A DNA stretch of 7,821 bases, taken from Verrucomicrobiota bacterium (GTDB lineage Bacteria; Verrucomicrobiota; Verrucomicrobiia; Limisphaerales; JAGWYX01). Positions 5,201-7,821 of this stretch are shown in pieces; the first letter of the stretch is position 1; each line of letters begins with the position of its first letter. The stretch covers positions 1 through 7,821 of the forward strand of contig JAGWYX010000145.1 in assembly GCA_018969165.1 (NCBI GenBank), written 5' to 3'. A model generated the notes under the pieces. That model did not search any database. It worked only from the letters and a program-made list of their open reading frames with translations, and was not told where the DNA came from. The position numbers and the translations under genes were made by a program.

Positions 5201-7213
5201 ATGAAAAACGTTTTCATGGATGTTTGCCAACGCCTTTGTCTCCCGCTCACCGCCGCCATTTGGCCCCTGCTGGCCACCGCGCAAGTGGACAACTTCAACA
5301 GCGGCAGCGATACCAATTGGACGCATCTCGACCTCAACAGCGGCACCGGGGGTCAGTTGCCCGGCGCGACCTTTAGCTTTCCCAGCGACGGTTTCGGCGG
5401 CAAGGCCTACCGGATTCAAGCCCCGGCCCCGCCGGTGCCGGACGCCGGCCCCGCCCGCGCCTTCAGCTACCGCAAAGATGTGACTTACGCCGACTTTTAC
5501 GTGGCGATGGACATCGTCACCTGGAACAACACCGTCAATCAGGCCTTCGGTTTCCTGGTGCGCGCCGGCAGCATCGGCCTGGGCCAGACCACCGGCTATG
5601 TCATGAACTATGATCCCAACCAGCACTCCGGCGGCCACGGCCAGTTCCAAATCAACCGGATCGACCAGGAGAGTCCCACCACGATCTGCGCCGCCAACGT
5701 CACGCTCGATCCCACCCACCGCTACCGTTTCGTGATGACCGGCGACACCAACGGCGTGTTCACCGGCCGGGTCTTTGACCTGGCGGACCTCACCGCCCCC
5801 ATCGCCACCATCGAGGCCACCGACACCACCTACCCCAGCGGCTACATCGGCGTCTTCAACTTTTCCCGGGTGAATCAGCCGGACTATACCAACACCGCTA
5901 CCGGCTTTACCGACTCGACCTTTGACAACTACATTGCCACGACCTTGGCCAATGCGCCTACCAACCTCCTCGCCTTCCCGGCGACGCCGGCCAGCGTTCC
6001 AGGCTGGCCCCAGGTCGTCAACCGGTCGCCCGCTGCCGACGCCAACTTCTACCCGGCGGCCAGCGGGCTTACCTTCACCGCCAGCACCCTCTCGACTAAC
6101 GCCGTCCTGACCAATGCCATTCACCTCCTGCTCAACGGCACGGATGTCTCCAGCAGTCTGGTGATCGGCGGCAGCGCCACTAATGCCACGGTCGCCTTCA
6201 ATGGGCTCGAGTCGAACGCCGTTTACAATGCCAGCATCATCCTGTCGAACGCCACCGGCCAGGCCACGACCAATACCTTCGCCTTCGACACTTTCAGCGA
6301 AGCGTTCCTCGATTCACCCGGCGTCAAGGTGGTCGAGGTCGAAGATTACAACTACAGCGGCGGCCAGTTCCAGGACAACCCGCCGCCCTCGGGCTTGGAT
6401 GTCAACGGCAACCAGATCAACGGCAACGGCGTAGGGTATTACAACCTCATCGGCACGAACAACGTGGACTACTTCACGACCGCCGCCCCGAATGCCAATT
6501 ATGCCTACCGGCCGGGCGACGGGGTCGCCACCCAGGCCGGTTCGGTTGAAATCCAGTCAAACGACGTGACTCCCGACGCGGTGTCCAACGACACCATCCG
6601 ACAGAAATACGCGACCAATAACCTGCCGGAATACGAAGTCGCCCAGACCCAGGGCGGCGAGTGGATGGACTACACCCGGGTCTTTGCAACAAATGGCAGT
6701 TACAACGTTTACCTGCGCGTCGCCAACACCGCGCCGCAGCACGTCCGCTTCGACCTGATCACCGGTGACACGACCTCGACCAATCAAACCAACACGGCGG
6801 TCGGCCCGTTCCTGGTGCCGAGCACGGGGATGCGGAGCATCTACCAATATGTGCCGTTGACCGATGCGCAAGGCAATCTCAAGACCGTCAGTCTGTCCGG
6901 CACCAATACCTTCCGATTGACGCTGGCCGACCCGGCGAGCGACACCATCAACGGCGCCATGGCGATGAATTACCTGGTCTTCGTCCCGGCGACGAATGCG
7001 GCGCCGGCGTCCGTCGCGTTGCAATCGGCCGCGTCGCTGACCAACGCCTTCGCCACCGAGACCGCCGCGGTGATCGACACCAACGCCAAGACGATCACGA
7101 TTGCCCTGCCTTCTGGCGACCAGTTCTACCGGCTGAGTGTTGCCAGCGGCAACGCCCCGAAAGTGACCGGCGTCCAGCTCGGTAAGACCAACTTGGTGAT
7201 CAATTACCAGTGA
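5201..7213 (+). CDS. Secreted modular carbohydrate-binding protein (jelly-roll, Ig-like and CBM6-like modules)
   Basis: The 670-residue protein starts with a signal peptide (KNVF, hydrophobic core, cut after ATA at residue 27). Residues about 28-247 look like a concanavalin/LamG-type jelly roll: VDNFNSGSDTNWTHLDLNSG at the start, a closing FDNYIATTL, and edge-strand patterns such as DFYVAMDIVTWNN and YRFVMTGDTNGVFTGRV. About 268-365 is a Thr/Asn-rich Ig-like module (LLLNGTDVSSSLVIGGS, VYNASIILSNATG). About 377-597 resembles CBM6 or a related sugar-binding module: VVEVEDYNY at its start, GGEWMDYTRVF (485-495), YNVYLRVAN, then MAMNYLVFVP at its end. The C-terminus (about 598-670) has KTITIALPSGDQFYRLSV, a tail style I recall from other Verrucomicrobiota secreted proteins. 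No catalytic motif is visible, so binding or surface attachment is more likely than hydrolysis. It follows the six-hairpin gene by 211 bp and probably has its own promoter. Confidence 0.82.
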   Translation: MKNVFMDVCQRLCLPLTAAIWPLLATAQVDNFNSGSDTNWTHLDLNSGTGGQLPGATFSFPSDGFGGKAYRIQAPAPPVPDAGPARAFSYRKDVTYADFYVAMDIVTWNNTVNQAFGFLVRAGSIGLGQTTGYVMNYDPNQHSGGHGQFQINRIDQESPTTICAANVTLDPTHRYRFVMTGDTNGVFTGRVFDLADLTAPIATIEATDTTYPSGYIGVFNFSRVNQPDYTNTATGFTDSTFDNYIATTLANAPTNLLAFPATPASVPGWPQVVNRSPAADANFYPAASGLTFTASTLSTNAVLTNAIHLLLNGTDVSSSLVIGGSATNATVAFNGLESNAVYNASIILSNATGQATTNTFAFDTFSEAFLDSPGVKVVEVEDYNYSGGQFQDNPPPSGLDVNGNQINGNGVGYYNLIGTNNVDYFTTAAPNANYAYRPGDGVATQAGSVEIQSNDVTPDAVSNDTIRQKYATNNLPEYEVAQTQGGEWMDYTRVFATNGSYNVYLRVANTAPQHVRFDLITGDTTSTNQTNTAVGPFLVPSTGMRSIYQYVPLTDAQGNLKTVSLSGTNTFRLTLADPASDTINGAMAMNYLVFVPATNAAPASVALQSAASLTNAFATETAAVIDTNAKTITIALPSGDQFYRLSVASGNAPKVTGVQLGKTNLVINYQ

Positions 7214-7256
7214 CCGGGTAGGGCTACGGCCGCCAACCCCGTCGCGGCGAATGGAA

Positions 7257-7278
7257 GCCTGGGCGAGACGCCCAAGGC
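7257..7278 (+). terminator. Hairpin downstream of the modular protein gene, possible terminator
   Basis: GCCTGGGCG (7257-7265) pairs with CGCCCAAGGC (7269-7278) through a 3-base AGA loop, with one bulged A. It begins 44 bases after the stop at 7213. No T tract follows, so intrinsic termination is uncertain; it may only protect the 3' end. Confidence 0.4.
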
Positions 7279-7390
7279 GGCACGCCAGACGTGTGCGCTC
7301 CCCCTCAAACCAGACGACCCTGCCGCTGGGCCTTCTATGGGAGGCCGCCACCTCCAATGCCAGACCCACATCGAGACCGTGAATCGGAAA

Positions 7391-7474
7391 GGGCCCCGTA
7401 GCAGCCGACGTCAGTCGGCTCAGATTGGCCCCGGACCGAGTTTGAGCGGACTCACGTCCCCTGCTACCGGGCTC
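7391..7474. repeat. Paired-hairpin palindromic element (REP/BIME-like), type 2
   Basis: The left arm (7391-7421) carries GTAGCAGCCGACGTCAGTCG and the right arm (7444-7474), reverse-complemented, GGTAGCAGGGGACGTGAGTC, so the element is an imperfect inverted repeat with a 22-base centre. The left arm has a perfect hairpin, AGCCGAC (7403-7409), loop GTCA, GTCGGCT (7414-7420). The right arm has the equivalent at 7445-7462 with six of seven pairs kept. I remember GTAGCAGCCGACGT as frequent in Verrucomicrobiota genomes, unverified. Confidence 0.7.
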
Positions 7475-7543
7475 ATGGAAACGCACTTGCGCGATGGCAC
7501 ATGCAACGGGGCCATGAACTGGAACCGGTCGGCGCCGGCGCGA

Positions 7544-7634
7544 CAGCGTCTTGGACTGCGGCGGTCGTCCGCCGCTTTGCGAGGGGCCGAACCACACCGA
7601 AGAGCGCCAGAAGACTGGCGCACTCCAAAACCTG
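7544..7634. repeat. Paired-hairpin palindromic element (REP/BIME-like), type 3
   Basis: The outer arms CAGCGTCTTGGACTGC (7544-7559) and GCACTCCAAAACCTG (7620-7634) are imperfect reverse complements sharing the TTGGA and TGC blocks. Inside each is a perfect 7-bp stem with a 4-base loop: GCGGCGG/CCGCCGC around TCGT (7558-7575) and GCGCCAG/CTGGCGC around AAGA (7604-7621). The stems differ in sequence but both pair fully. I remember CAGCGTCTTGGACTGCG as recurrent in Verrucomicrobiota, unverified. Confidence 0.72.
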
Positions 7635-7696
7635 GCGGTCGATCTGGCGGTTCATGGGAAGCCCTCCTACCTCCCGATCCCGAGCCGCTAAACCCA

Positions 7697-7743
7697 TACG
7701 CCAGCGGAGGAGAGTCGGGGAGAGAAGGCGCCCTTTCTGGCCC
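7697..7743 (+). repeat. Dispersed G/A-rich repeat, copy C
   Basis: CGCCAGCGGAGGAGAGTCGG followed by GGAGAGAAGGCGCCCTTTC matches copies A and B, with two bases missing after GAGAG relative to copy A. It shares CCGAGCC a short way upstream with copy A. It is the only copy outside coding sequence and lies 66 bases after the type 3 element. Confidence 0.65.
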
Positions 7744-7821
7744 AGCTCATGTAGCGCCGGCGCCGAGGTTCATGCCGGGCCTCGACTGCGCGGCCCGGAC
7801 ACCTTTCGCAGTCAGAGGAAC

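Larger units (their letters stand above)
7214..7821. other. Gene-free stretch packed with palindromic repeats
   Basis: These 608 bases show no frame with a family resemblance, signal peptide or Shine-Dalgarno sequence. The minus-strand open frames that cross it read straight through the hairpins and have Arg/Ala/Pro-rich compositions typical of GC-rich noise. What it holds is a hairpin at 7257-7278, paired-hairpin elements at 7391-7474 and 7544-7634, and a copy of the G/A-rich repeat at 7697-7743. Between 7279 and 7390 I see nothing. Confidence 0.7.

Noticed and set aside
5186..6124. A 312-codon minus-strand open frame opposite the modular protein gene
   Set aside because: It is Gly/Val-rich antisense noise over a plus-strand gene with a clear signal peptide and modules; it has no family resemblance.
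6557..7597. A 346-codon minus-strand open frame crossing the end of the modular protein gene and the repeats
   Set aside because: It is Arg/Gly-rich and reads through the type 2 hairpins and part of the type 3 element as well as antisense coding sequence.
7391..7743. A CRISPR array, because several short repeats follow one another
   Set aside because: The repeats are different families, are palindromic element pairs and lack regular unit and spacer lengths; no cas gene is present.
7747..7821. The C-terminal end of a minus-strand gene entering from the right (24 codons ending in GMNLGAGAT)
   Set aside because: It is too short to judge, and the composition is not distinctive; the frame could be open by chance.

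Overview
The window most resembles a high-GC member of the Verrucomicrobiota (Limisphaerales/Pedosphaera-like), although Planctomycetota cannot be excluded. The reasons are the dispersed palindromic repeats, the Tat-exported barrel protein, the secreted carbohydrate-active proteins with long Thr/Asn-rich beta modules, and the wide gaps between genes. This assignment rests on remembered sequence style, not on a marker gene. No rRNA, tRNA or CRISPR array was found.

Layout. From position 1 to about 1102 the minus strand carries the 5' part of a GH51 alpha-L-arabinofuranosidase gene that runs off the left edge. A 314-bp divergent gap (1103-1416) holds a 127-bp MITE-like element with 19-bp terminal inverted repeats and a possible promoter. 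Three plus-strand genes follow: a Tat-exported TIM-barrel, aldo/keto-reductase-like protein (1417-2376); a secreted protein with a beta domain and a six-hairpin (alpha/alpha) glycosidase-like domain (2650-4989); and a secreted modular protein with a jelly-roll module, an Ig-like module and a CBM6-like module (5201-7213). The last 608 bp have no convincing gene and are packed with repeats.

Function. Three of the four genes encode predicted exported proteins that act on or bind glycans, and the fourth is a predicted periplasmic oxidoreductase-like protein. Together they suggest a locus for arabinose-containing plant polysaccharides, with GH51 removing arabinofuranose, the six-hairpin protein cutting another linkage, the modular protein binding the polymer, and the Tat protein acting on released products. 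The cooperation is inferred from proximity. Gaps of 211-314 bp and separate candidate promoters suggest the genes are not one tight operon.

The most unusual content is the repeats. There are five types: a G/A-rich repeat (three copies, one read through in frame inside the GH51 gene), a MITE with GGGGTC-type ends, and three paired-hairpin (REP/BIME-like) elements. The hairpins of one pair differ in sequence yet keep perfect pairing.
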